Below are positions 11,740 through 22,735 of a DNA stretch of 64,000 nucleotides, in pieces; positions within the stretch are counted from its first letter, which is position 1; the number at the start of each line of letters is the position of its first letter. This stretch comes from Zingiber officinale (taxonomy: Eukaryota > Streptophyta > Magnoliopsida > Zingiberales > Zingiberaceae). The stretch is taken from contig NC_055992.1 of NCBI RefSeq assembly GCF_018446385.1, positions 17,516,877 through 17,580,876 of the forward strand, read 5' to 3'. The notes beneath the pieces were generated by a model. The model worked only from the letters and a program-made list of their open reading frames with translations. It did not search any database and had not been told where the DNA came from. Made by a program: the position numbers and the translations under genes.

Positions 11740-12175
11740 CTTATATAGTGATCTAGATGAGGAGCTGTACATGGAGATATCTTTGATTTTGTTTTTTAGG
11801 TGGATTTCAGTCTTCTGTGCAAACTAAAGAAGTTCTATTAGATGAAACAATTTCCCAGAGTATGGTCTGATGAATTTCGATCTGTGCTTCTCCAGCTTAG
11901 TATGATCAAGATGAAGAGCTGTACATGGAGATATCTTTGATTTTGTTTCTTAGGTGGGTTTTGGTCTTCTGTGCAAACTAAACAATTCACTCGTTGCTTA
12001 CTTTCTTTCTTATATAGTGATCTAGATGACGAACTGTACATGGAGAGATCTTTTATTTTGTTTCTTAGGTGGATTTTGGTCTTCTATGCAAACTAAAGAT
12101 AAGATGAAACAATCTCCTAGAGTATGGTCTGATGAATTTGGATCTGTGCTTCTCCAGCTTAGTATGATCAAGAGC
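11740..12175. repeat. Diverged tandem repeat, about 120-150 bp unit
   Basis: Three copies of a segment containing GAGCTGTACATGGAGATATC and TTAGGTGGATTTTGGTCTTC start near 11757, 11910 and 12028. Parts shared only by the outer copies (CAGAGTATGGTCTGATGAATTT) suggest stepwise duplication. It adjoins the copia remnant and may derive from it. Confidence 0.7.
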
Positions 12176-12179
12176 ACAT

Positions 12180-12885
12180 GAGATCACTCAATATTTTATC
12201 ATATTTGTCAGTTCGAAGTATGATCCTTATTATTGTTTAAATTGATGACATCGTTCTTATTGTTCAAACCATGTTGTAGAAATCACAAAGTTGAAAGTAT
12301 ATCTTCATTAAAATACTTTTTGACATACCAGTTAAGGAGTAGACATTTATATCTCATAAAGGAAGGATGTGCTTAAAGAAGCTGGTAAATTAGGAACTAA
12401 ACTACTTGACACTTCCATGAATCCTAATATCATATGAATGCTCGAACAAGGAAAAGTTATTATCATATCCAGAGAACTATAGGAGATTAGTTGGGAAGTT
12501 GAACTATCTTAATGTTAGTAAATTTGACATCTCATCTTGTGTGGGTGTGATCGGTTAATTCATTGAGACTCCATGCACTTAACATTGGGGAGGAACTCTA
12601 AGGACTCTATGCAATCGCAAGAATTCTCCATAAAAAGAGCCTTATCAATCATGACCACGACCATCGACAAATTGGCGTGCACAATTACAGATTCAGTACA
12701 GATTCGACAAGTTCTCCCACATTGCTTCAAACCTATTCTTCCATGAAAGAATAAACATAACAGAATCGAATATAGAGATTGATTGACACTTCAAGAAGCA
12801 CAGTTCAAGAAGACAATCACTTTGTTATCTCTAAAAATCAATTAGCAGATTTAATAATGTAACTAGCTAGGATTTTGTAAAAAGG
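12180..12885 (+). pseudogene. Ty1/copia reverse transcriptase-RNase H remnant
   Basis: Multi-frame translation shows the copia order: a YLYLIKEGCA-like end of RT, a decayed VDTPMD / GRLVGKLNYL / DISFAVSVVSQFM-like block, and near the end IESNIEID-HF followed by KNQLADL, the usual copia RNase H tail. Many stops and indels make it non-functional. The following sequence contains AAAAAGGGAA, a possible polypurine tract, so 12900 onward may be the 3' LTR. Confidence 0.65.
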
Positions 12886-13075
12886 GAATACTAGTGACAA
12901 TCATAATAGGTAGTTAGGGCTGTAATTGTAAATATATTAATATCATTGATGCAAATGTATGATGGATAATAAGGTAAATATATGAAAGGCTGAGAGATAT
13001 ACCTAGTGTTAAGGGAGATACTAATGATTTCCACTTGACTCATGTACCAAAAAACAACAATATTTCATCATAGAT

Positions 13076-13680
13076 CCTTGGGATGTAAAATTGTAAATGG
13101 CTTCTAACAAAAGGATATTGCACTGAATATAAATAAGGTGTTGTAACCTGATGAAATTGAACGCTATGTACTCTACTTCAACTTCATAGTTTTATGAGTG
13201 ACTCCACTGAGCTAAAGAAGTTTTTGTTCTAACTTTGTCCCACCCTTTATTTGGGTTAAATAATTTGATCAAACGTTCCTTGGGATGTAAAATTGTAAAT
13301 GGCTTCTAACAAAAGGATATTGCACTGAATATAAATAAGGTGTTGTAACCTGATGAAATTGAACGCTATGTACTCTACTTCAACTTCATAGTTTTATGAG
13401 TGACTCCACTGAGCTAAAGAAGTTTTTGTTCTAACTTTGTCCCACCCTTTATTTGGGTTAAATAATTTGATCAAACGTTCCTTGGGATGTAAAATTGTAA
13501 ATGGCTTCTAACAAAAGGATATTGCACTGAATATAAATAAGGTGTTGTAACCTGATGAAATTGAACGCTATGTACTCTACTTCAACTTCACAGTTTTATG
13601 AGTGACTCCACTGAGCTAAAGAAGTTTTTGTTCTAACTTTGTCCCACCCTTTATTTGGGTTAAATAATTTGATCAAACTT
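13076..13680. repeat. Three tandem copies of a 202-bp unit
   Basis: Units begin CCTTGGGATGTAAAATTG at 13076, 13278 and 13480 and are almost identical; the third has C for T in CTTCATAG. Each unit contains GAATATAAATAAGG, a TATA-like sequence. The near identity indicates recent amplification, perhaps of a copia LTR promoter segment since the copia remnant lies just upstream. Confidence 0.92.
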
Positions 13681-13684
13681 CTAG

Positions 13685-14105
13685 TCTCCTGTTGTGAAGT
13701 CTGAGAACCATGATTTCCGGTTTAGTCTATAGTTTTGCAGTGCCTAATGGCTAATGTTAACATCTTTGTAGTAAACTAGAATTACAAATTTGTATGACCC
13801 CAAAACAGTTAGGCTATAGAGGACAGGTTTAGGATTGGTGGCCTATACCAAATCCCTTAGTTTTTGTTTGAACTTTGTTCCACCCTTTATTTGGGTTTTT
13901 ATAGTTTGATCAAACAGTCAGTCTCGTCTTGTGCAGGCTGAGAACCATGGTTTCCAGTTTATTCTGTAGTTTTGCAGAGCCTGATGGCTAATGGTAACAT
14001 CTCTGTAGTAAACTAGAAATACCAACTTATATAGCCCCAAAACAGTTAAACTATAGAGGATAGGTTTAGCATGGGTGGCCTATACCAAATCCCTTAGTGC
14101 TTGTT
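13685..14105. repeat. Older two-copy tandem repeat, period about 237 bp
   Basis: Two diverged copies contain CTGAGAACCATG (13702 and 13939), TAGTAAACTAGAA and GGTGGCCTATACCAAATCCC. They follow the 202-bp array and share its CCACCCTTTATTTGGGTT segment, so both arrays grew from one local sequence. Confidence 0.8.
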
Positions 14106-14937
14106 ATGGTCATAGATCTTTCAAACTCAGACTAGTAGTGCCATCCTCTTTTGGAATTTCTATTTTATATGTTGGAAAAATGCCTTTTGTTACTAATTGA
14201 TCATGATAAGTGAAAAAACAATAACAACAACAACCAAACTTTATCTCACTAGGTGGGGTCGGCTATATGGATCCTTCTACGCCATTGGATTCTATTCCCT
14301 ATTATATCATCATTTATATTTAAATAAAATTTATCTGTTTTATTGATACTAACCAAGTCTTTTTAGTTTTCCTTTTCCTTTTTTGATGTTCACATTTGTC
14401 ATAGTTTCATATCGCCTAACTAGAGTTTTTATTAGTTATCTAAGTATATGTCTGTACCATCTTAAATGTCTCTCCAGTAGTTTTTCCTCAATACATGCAA
14501 CCTGACTTCCTCTTTAATATTTTCATTTCTTATCCTAGTCATCTGTGCATATTCACACATCCACTTTAATATCTTTATCTCTGCAACTCTCATATTTTAC
14601 TCATGTACTTGAGTTATAGCTCAACATTTAGCTCCATATAACATAACAGGTTTAATTGCCATTTTGTAAAATTTTTCTTCAAGTCTTAAAGGTATTTACA
14701 GTGTTGTTAGAGGTGCGAGGCGCATCGAGGTGCAAAGAGCTCCTAGAGTCCTAGGCGCGAGGCGCGCGCCTTTTGAACATGAGGTCGATTACTAAACTAC
14801 CGACACACTCATATAATATGTCAAATATGATAACTATTAATATTTCACACACAAATATCAAATATGACAAGCAAAACAACGCCATGATAAAATTAATAAA
14901 AGTTTCAAACTTTCAAGTTTTAACTTTCTAATCTAAA

Positions 14938-17714
14938 TTAACGAAGTTCATCAAAATAAGCGTAATAAGTCAAATTAATCATCAAACTCAAGATCATCCT
15001 CGTATTCTTCTTCTTTATCTTCATATTCTTCAAATTCTTCTTCTTTTCATCTCTAAGTTTTAGAGATACGTGTCTCATAGTGGAAGATGTATTTCCCTTC
15101 TCGACTTGTTTATGTCTATCATGTGAACTAGAGGCCATAGATGCAATGCTTTTTCCTCTAGTACAATATTCATGCTCTTCAGCTCCACTAGCCCTAGCAA
15201 CGACATCCCATGTCAAGTCATCACCTTCAAAAAGCAACTTATCTTCTTCATTATCACTTTCTCCATCCATTTTACCCATCAACCATTCATTACTGCCATC
15301 AATATCTGTCAAAAAGATGGAGTCAATCTTATCACGTGCATCATACCGAAGTTTTAAGGTACGGTTGTATTTCACAAATATCAAATCATTTAAGCGCTGC
15401 TGAGCAAGCCTATTCCTTTTTTTTTTTGCTGTGAATCTACAAAATGTCAAAAATCACAATAAGTATAATAAAATAGCAAAGAATATTTTCTACTTATAAA
15501 AATAACATACTAATAGTATTATACATTTATATTTATTACATACCTGCTCAAATACACTCCAATTGCGCTCACACTCGGAAGCACTACAAGTGAGGTTAAG
15601 CACTTTAATAGCAAACTTTTGCTAGGGTATTTGTGCCATAGCATTCCCACCATTCTGCTAGAGATAATGCTCTCTTATGTCTAATTGTAGCCCTTCCGCC
15701 TTTCGATATATAGAGAGTTGGGTAGTGATTTTATCTTGCTCAGCGGCGCTAGAAGCCAATTTCTTCATAGTTTCAAACAAATCATTCACTACTTCTCCAA
15801 AGATATTTGAATCTGTGTATGAATAAAAATATTCTGGATTCAAATAATGTCCTGTAACATGCAGAGGCCGATGAAGTTGACATTCCCATCTCTTATCAAT
15901 GATCTCAAATACTTCTTTGTATTTCTCTTCTTTCTCTTTAAAGGCCTTCATAATTGTTTCTTTTGCCCTATCCATAGCCTCATAAATATAGTCCATTGCA
16001 GGTTTTCTTTCGCTATCAACGAATCTCAGAACACGGACTAAAGGGCCATATATCTTTAAAATATGCACAACATTGTTCCAAAATCTAAGTGTCATGATGA
16101 TTTTAGCTACCTTCTTCCCTGCCGCTTCTTTTGCCCATTTATTCTCTATCCAATCCTTTGAAATGAACATTTTTCTTTCTGTAGGTGCATCCTTTCAAGA
16201 GTGAGAAAAACTATAGCAAATCTTGTGACACCCGCTCGACAAAGCTCTTTTTGTCTTGTGAATTGCCTCAACATATTTACCATGCCTGGGTGAATATAAA
16301 TGTAAGCATTCACACTCATTGCCTTCTTCAATGTTGCTTTAAAATTAGCAATTTCCCAATATCTTCTAAGATCAAGTCGACACAGTGAGCAGCACAAGGA
16401 GTCCAATACAAGTGTGACCTTTTTGCTTCTAATAATTTTCTTACAAAAGTAGCTAGAAAACTAGATAAGTTTAACATATATAAGATAAAGCATATTGATA
16501 AGAAAAAATTAAATAAATTCTTACCAGCAAGCACATTGTTACTTGCACTATCCGTAACAACTTGAATAACATTTGCTTCTGTGTACCTGCATGGTTCTGT
16601 GGCTAAAAAGGTCCAGGGGTCGATCCCCGGGGTGTCACTGCCTGGGGTTAACGTCGCCGCTATGCACTTTCCACCTGTGTACCTGCATTTACCTCCCTCC
16701 ATATCCGTGGGACCGGCTCTAGGGGGGCCGCTGATGTGGCGGTTCCACATTTTTTTTTTTTGAATAACATTTGCTTCTCCTACACGCTCCACAAAACAAT
16801 CAAGCAACTGAAATATTTTCTCTCCAGTCTTTGCATAATCAGAAGCATTAACCGATTCGATGAAAACTGAACCTTTAGGAGAATTCACTAGAAAAATAAT
16901 CAATGTCCTCTACCTTTTGTCTGTCCACACATCTTCCATCAAACTACAACCATACTTGTCCTATTCTGTTTGACACGACTATCAACAACCTTTTTTAGAA
17001 ACTACAATCATTTGTCACACTATCATTTGTCACACATCTTCCATCAAACTACAATCATTTGTCATACTATCAACAGTCTTTTTTAGAAAAGGAACCCGCA
17101 CCTCATGATAACTAGGTCTTTTTAGACCTACACCATATTGGCTAATCAAGTCCAACATCCTTTTGAAGCTTGAATAGTTAACGACATTAAAAGGAATTAC
17201 CGCATCATACATCCACTTAGTTATGACCATACACGCTTTTTCTCTCAATTTTTTCTTGTATGCCTCATTTATCGTAGTTTGCCTCTCTTTACCCTTTCTA
17301 CTTTCAACATTTTTTTACATATTAAGAGTAAAATACGTATCCATTGGACTTATTTGTCTTGGCCTTTTTTTGCATATTCACTAATCTATAACTTGTAGCT
17401 CCAATATCATCCATATTAATATAATCACCAAGAGGGTCTACATCCTCAAAGTCCAATGTCACAAGTTTAGAAATATTACCTTTCTCCGTCTTTTTCTCCA
17501 TGAAATTTTTTATTTCTTCACGTACATGAGGCAAGTCGTAATATTTCGAACCCCCCCCAATAAGATGTTGTTTTGCACAATAGATATCCTCTTTTGTAAT
17601 TTTTTGACAAAAATTACAAATCAAATCATTTTTGTTATCCGGATTAACTCTTTGAAAATAATTCCATGCCGGATCTTTTGATATATATGTTGGAGTATCA
17701 TTGCTACCTTCCAT
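14938..17714 (-). pseudogene. hAT transposase pseudogene 1 (BED finger, hAT C-terminal domain)
   Basis: Reading leftward from a start at 17714: a BED zinc finger with C33, C36 and H50 (CNFC, then KQHL); a central block with SPKGSVFIESVNASDYAKTG, VVTDSASN, and YWTPCAAHCVDLILEDIG; then WNNVVHILKIYGPLVRVLRFVD; then the dimerisation motif LNLTCSASECERNWSVFE near 15545-15610; and a NEWLMG tail with a low-complexity end at 14938. A TAG stop (15622-15624) interrupts the dimerisation domain, there are frame breaks, and a SINE splits the central domain at 16581. It is therefore inactive. Some breaks could be introns. It lies in antisense to the host gene. Confidence 0.88.
16581..16760 (+). mobile_element. 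tRNA-derived SINE, 180 bp, with 18-bp perfect target duplication
   Basis: The insertion is flanked by TGAATAACATTTGCTTCT at 16563-16580 and 16761-16778. A box A-like TGGCTAAAAAGG and a box B-like GGGTCGATCCCC follow the 5' end, as in a pol III promoter, and the 3' end is a T run (about 16750-16760). GTGTACCTGCAT occurs twice, at the start and about 95 bases in. The target duplication falls in the ANVIQ codons of the hAT transposase. Confidence 0.88.
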
Positions 17715-18987
17715 GATAATTGAACAAGAAAATAGCCTGAAAAATAAAAATAAAATAAAATCAACACTGTACCAACAATAGAAAAGCACTGTAACAGCAA
17801 TAAGAAAAAGGAAAAAACAAAATGAAAAACATGACAAAAAAACGAAGAAAAAATAGGAAAAAAATGGAAAACTGGACAGCAACAGTCAGAAGAACATGAA
17901 CCAACAAAAATGGGAAAATAGGACCAAAAAAAGGAAAATCGGCCACTAGTCAACCTGCAAAAATGGAAAAATAGTAAAAAAACAAAAAACAAAACCGGAC
18001 AACATCTCAACACGAAGAAAAAAAAGAAAAAGAAGAAGAGCAGCAAACACAAATCAATATCTCAGCACGAAGAAAAAAAGAAAAAGAGCAGCAAACATGA
18101 ACTAACATCTCAACACAAAGAAAAAAAGAAAAAGAAGAAGAGAATATTGAAGAAAAATTGAAAAGTGAAAACGAAGAAGAGAAAAAGAAGAAGAAATGAA
18201 ATAATAGAAGAAGAGAAGAAGAGAAGAAGAGAAGAAGAAGATAATAGAAGAAGAAGAAAAAGAAGAGAAGAAGAAGTGAAGAACAGAAAAACAAAAAAAA
18301 TAAGGAAAAAAACACATACCTCGGTGACAACACGACTCAGGCAATGGCGGCAGCGGCGGACGGAAATGCTTCGGGTAGGCTTGGGTTCAGATTTCTTCTT
18401 CTTGTGTTTTTTTCTTCTTCCCTTTTATCTTTTTTCTTCTTCGTGCCCTAATTCCAAACCAAATTGGTTTGAAATGTTTATTTTTGGTTAAAAATCCAGA
18501 AATGTTCATGATCGTGCCTCGATCGCGCCTTAGTTGAGGTGCAAGGCGCCCTAGGCGCGTGCTTGACGAACAACGCCTGCCTCGCGTGGGAACATGTGTT
18601 TTTCTCAGTGCCTTGTGTGCTTGACGCCTTAGGTGCGCCTTTAACAATACAGGTATTTTATCATCACAAAGAACACCCGACGCTCTCCTCCATTTCAATC
18701 ATCCCGCTTGTATTCTATGTAAGACATCTCTCAATTCCTCCATTCTTTTTTTAAAAATGATCCTAAATACTTCAAACTTTTAGTTAGAGACAACTTGTCA
18801 TCTCTTATCTTAACATTGTCTCATTACTTTTAATATGACTAAACTTAAATTTTATAACCTTTCACTTCTAGTATTTTTCACTAAGATTCGAGTTCAGTAT
18901 TTACTCTTTTATGTGCCTCATCTACTAAAATACTATATCTGCAAACAACATGTACAGTGTCGTATTTTGGATGTGGCCAATGAGTTC

Positions 18988-20003
18988 TATTGGAGCAATC
19001 TGAGTACTCTAGATTTTGATGTTCAAGCAAAGGTTTAAGTTAGATTTATTGTTGTATTTGATATGTATTGTGAGCGTGCAGGATATAGGTACAATAAGGA
19101 GAGTCCAAGTGTGGTCTTGGTAAAGGAGGAAAGTCCAAGGGTGAGTCTTGGCGGTGTAAGTTCAAGCATGTAGTCTTGACAACGTAAGTCTTGGCAATGG
19201 ATAAAGTCCTGGGGGCACGACCTCTTGGCAAAAGAAGACCCGACAACAATGACAAGGCCAATGGAAGCTCCAGAAAGTAAGACGTGAAGGATGGGGAGAC
19301 ATCCGAGGGATGCATGATTGATGGAGGAGGCTAGAAGACTAGGTCTAGGTTGTGCAGGCAGGACGAGTGCATGAGAGATTGTACTCAGGGTAAAATTCTA
19401 GTGTTACTGTAGCGTTACTATACCATTACTGTGGTAGTTAAATGGTGTTTTCATCAGTCGACTGGTAGTTGACCGTTGACTTGTAATGATCGAATTTCAC
19501 TTAGGACTAGTCGACTAGTGGTTGTACCAGTCGACTGGTGGTTGTACCAGTCGACTGGTGGCGGGAAAACAACTTGGTATTTTCATCCCGAGCTCTATTT
19601 AATAGAGCGCGATGTGCTTGGGCATGGTTGACGAAATTAGTGGTGGTTAACCCTAATTAGAGTCTCCAAGTGCTCAAGTCATTTAGTGTGGTCTTTTGTG
19701 AGTTGTGGCGAGGTTTCTCCACCCACAAGGAGCTACGTAAACTAGCCGGAAGTTCTCCAGGGAATCATCCACTGACGGATTGAGATTGTCCACCTTACGG
19801 GCAGCTGTGGAGTAGGAGTAAGTGATCTGTGAACCACATTACATAAACGTGTTAGAGGTTTGATTGTCTTGGTTATTGCCTCTAGATTTAGCTTTATATT
19901 TGTTAGTTTTATTTTGTATTCCTGTTGTGCACTAACAAGCGTAGGAAGCGACAATTTGGGTGATGAGCTATTCATCCCCTCTAGTGGTGTCAAGGTCCCA
20001 ACA
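18988..20003 (+). mobile_element. Solo LTR (family B), 1016 bp, inside LINE copy A
   Basis: The ends are TATTGGAGCAATC (first G of TGTTGG mutated) and GGTCCCAACA. A perfect AGTTC duplication flanks it (18983-18987 and 20004-20008), and LINE sequence GTGAGTTCGTCCATGATTAG is restored when it is removed; copy B has the same uninterrupted sequence near 34350. It contains CAGTCGACTG palindromes (19454-19560) and then TCTATTTAATAGAG (about 19603), a possible core promoter. No internal region is present. Confidence 0.9.
19454..19562. repeat. GTCGAC palindrome minisatellite in LTR B
   Basis: Copies of AGTCGACT with symmetric flanks: CCAGTCGACTGG twice and ACTAGTCGACTAGT once. The outer bases of both arms differ together between copies, so the palindrome is preserved. 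Confidence 0.85.
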
Positions 20004-22432
20004 AGTTCGTCCATGATTAGTGTTAAAAAAATAGGGACTTAGAGCTGATCTTTGATATAATCTTGTGCTTATGGGAAACACTTTTGTGAATCCATTTGAA
20101 GTCTTCACTTTTGTCATTATATCCTTGTACATATCCGTAATTAGTTTAATAGCTTTATTTTCTAGAAATTTTCATATAATTTTCCTGGAACTCTATCATA
20201 AGGTTTTTTTTTAATCAACGAATACCATATGCAAGTCTTGCTTCGTTCCTTGATACTTTTCAATTAGTTGCCGGAGAAGATGTATAACTTCTATTGTTCA
20301 CCTTACGAGTATAATTCAAAATTGATTTTCGGTCACTATGGTCTCCTTAATCTTTTTTTCTATTATTTTTTTTTTCAAAATTTCATGGTATGATTTATTA
20401 ATTTAATACCCCTATAGTTTGTACAATTTTGTGCGTATTTTTTATTCTTATATAAGAGAACTAGAGTACTTATCCTCCATTTAGTGGGTATTTGTTTTTC
20501 ATTTTTAATATCAAATTGAATAATTTTATAAACATCCAATATCTTATTTCCCTAGGCACTTTCATTCCTGGTCAAATTACTTTTCCATTGTGAATCTCAT
20601 TTAAAACTTGTTTGACTTCTGAAGTTTGAATTCTACAATAAAAATTTAAATTTCTATACTCATTTAATTTACTTAAATTACCTAAGTTAAGTTGATCATT
20701 TAAATATTAATTAAAAAGTTAATGAAAATATATCTTCTATTGCTCTTTTATTTCCTAATCATTTAATAATATCTTATTGTATTTATCTTTAATACATCTT
20801 ATTTGATAAAATCTTGTCTTTCTCTCTCTGCTTTAGTTATTCTGTAAATATTTTTTTCTCCTTTTTTTATATCTAATTTTCGATATAAGTGTTCAAATGT
20901 TTCGTTCTTGGCTTCATTCATAGCTTTATTGGCCTCTTTCTCGGCAACTGTATACTTTTTAAAAATGTTCGCATTCTTACAAGTGTATAATATTTCATAG
21001 ATAGTTCATTTTTTCTTTATTTTCTCATGTACTTTCTTATTTCATTTCATCACCAAGATTCTTTTCTTGGTGGTGCACTTCCCTTTGACTCACCAGGTAC
21101 ACTTTTGGCTATTATTTTTAATTTTGATATCATTTTATCCTATATCGTATTCGAGTTACCATTATTTTTCCTAATACCCTCTCCTTAAATATACGTTGTT
21201 TATCATCCTTTAACTTCAACTACTTGATTCTAAAAGTTGTGCATATTTTTCTTTTATTGATACTATGCTTAAAGCTTATTTCCAACACTACTATAGGTGT
21301 TTAAGTTTTCTCTAGGGATAAGCTTGCAATCTTTATAAATCTTTGTATCCTTTTTTCTAACCATAAAAAAGTCAATTTATTCTCTTTCTTAAAAATATGT
21401 ACTAGCTAGTATAAGGTCATATGTTATTACAAAATCTAATATAGTTTTTCCTTCATCATTTCTTGTTCCAAACGCATAATCCCTATGCACCCTATCATAT
21501 TTCTCATTTTTCACTCTTACACGCCCATTTATATCTCTTTCTATTAAAATCATTTCGGTTGATAGAAAGCTTTATAATACCTCATCTAGGTCGTCCCAAA
21601 ATCTAAATTTAGTATGTTCATCTAATCCTACTTAAGGTACATATATGCTAACTATATTAATAATTTCTTTCGTCACAACTATTTTGAGAGCTATAATTCT
21701 ATCCCTTTTTAACTACTATTACATTCTTTAGCGAACTATTCAGAACAATACCTACTATATTTCTTATTTTACTCATTTATGTATACCATAACGTAAAACC
21801 CGAATTGTTTATCATTTCTATCTTCTCTCCTATCTATTTTGTCTCTTGCACCCATAAAATAGTAATTTTTTTTCTAATCATCATATCTACTGACAACCTA
21901 ATGCGCGACCTTCACCCTTTTTCATCCGGGCTTGGGGCTGGCATTAGCGGGTTTGTAAAATGAAAAAACGATGACTAAAAAATTATAAATCAATTAATTA
22001 TTCAATAAGTTTTAATTTGATTCCAAAACAAGGGGTAGAGAGGGATTATAACTCATATATGTTGAATAAATGATTATTTATTTTTTCATCAACATTTAAA
22101 GAAATGATAGCTCTGAGCTTGCATATTGCAATTCTCATATTGAAATCAATAAAGGTTGGCTTCCGCATTTACCAACTAATGTAAAATATAGTATTGTATA
22201 GAGCTAGTACTTTATCCTACTTTGAATTTTGTGTTTGATTCTTAGAATTAGTTTAGTTATAATTGTTTGTATTTATTTTCTCATATGATCATATTAATCC
22301 TTCTTAATGCATCTGTTAAGATAATTGTCATTTTGTTCATCAGGGAAATACATTCATATAGGGGAGTTAGGATCTGGGACTTGTTGCCAAAGACATTGCT
22401 CATATGACTATGCAGCATAGATGACATGCAGG

Positions 22433-22735
22433 ATGGCTGCTGGTCAACAGAAGAAACGTTTAACAAGTTCTAATATCCATGAACAATTCAAAGGAAAGAA
22501 GAAAAGGCAGGACTCATCTGATTGCATATTAAATCTAAGATGCCATATAGATTTGGAATGGGATGACATTCAAAGAAGAGTTTGGGCAAAGAAGGAACAA
22601 GTTGGCCTTTCATGGACAGACATCACTCCCTTCCTTGATATTGTTTCCCTGGCTCATAATGGTTTGGCCGATATCATTGCTGTTCCACAAGAAATGTTTA
22701 GCTTGGACAATTTGATGAATGTGCTTTCTTATGAG
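22433..22735 (+). CDS. NFRKB: NFRKB-like coding exon 1 (residues 1-101)
   Basis: ATG at 22433 begins MAAGQQKKRL. An acceptor TGCAG ends at 22431, so a leader exon lies upstream. The donor is GAG|GTATG and the exon ends in phase 0. An in-frame ATG at 22421 would lie within the intron side of that acceptor and is not preferred. Confidence 0.9.

Larger units (their letters stand above)
14699..18652 (-). mobile_element. hAT transposon 1 inside LINE copy A
   Basis: The termini are inverted repeats: CAGTGTTGTTAGAGGTGCG on the left and, reverse-complemented on the right, CTGTATTGTTAAAGGCGC. Subterminal regions are rich in GGCGC/GCGCC. The flanks GGTATTTA (14691-14698) and GTATTTTA (18653-18660) look like an 8-bp target duplication with a one-base slip. 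It interrupts RTE LINE sequence that continues on both sides. Length is 3.95 kb, including a later SINE insertion. Confidence 0.85.
14225..21960 (-). mobile_element. RTE-type LINE (copy A), split by a hAT element and a solo LTR
   Basis: The minus strand carries the 3' half of an RTE-clade LINE. Its 3' end at about 14225-14270 reads, on the plus strand, as ACTAGGTGGGGTCGGCTATATGGATCC after CAACAACAACC; that is the HVADPT-type C-terminus plus a (TTG)n-like tail. The element resumes after the hAT insertion (18653-18982) and after the solo LTR (20009-21960), where reverse transcriptase sequence parallel to copy B can be followed. Roughly 2.7 kb of LINE remains, with many frame breaks and probable 5' truncation. 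It lies in antisense to the NFRKB-like gene. Confidence 0.8.

Noticed and set aside
16613-16632. Possible tRNA gene from the box B-like GGGTCGATCCCC
   Set aside because: No cloverleaf can be drawn; the box lies in a SINE with target duplication and a T-run end.
18007-18344. Phe/Ser-rich minus frames and Lys/Arg/Glu-rich plus frames
   Set aside because: Low-complexity GAA/AAG purine tract in the leader of hAT element 1.
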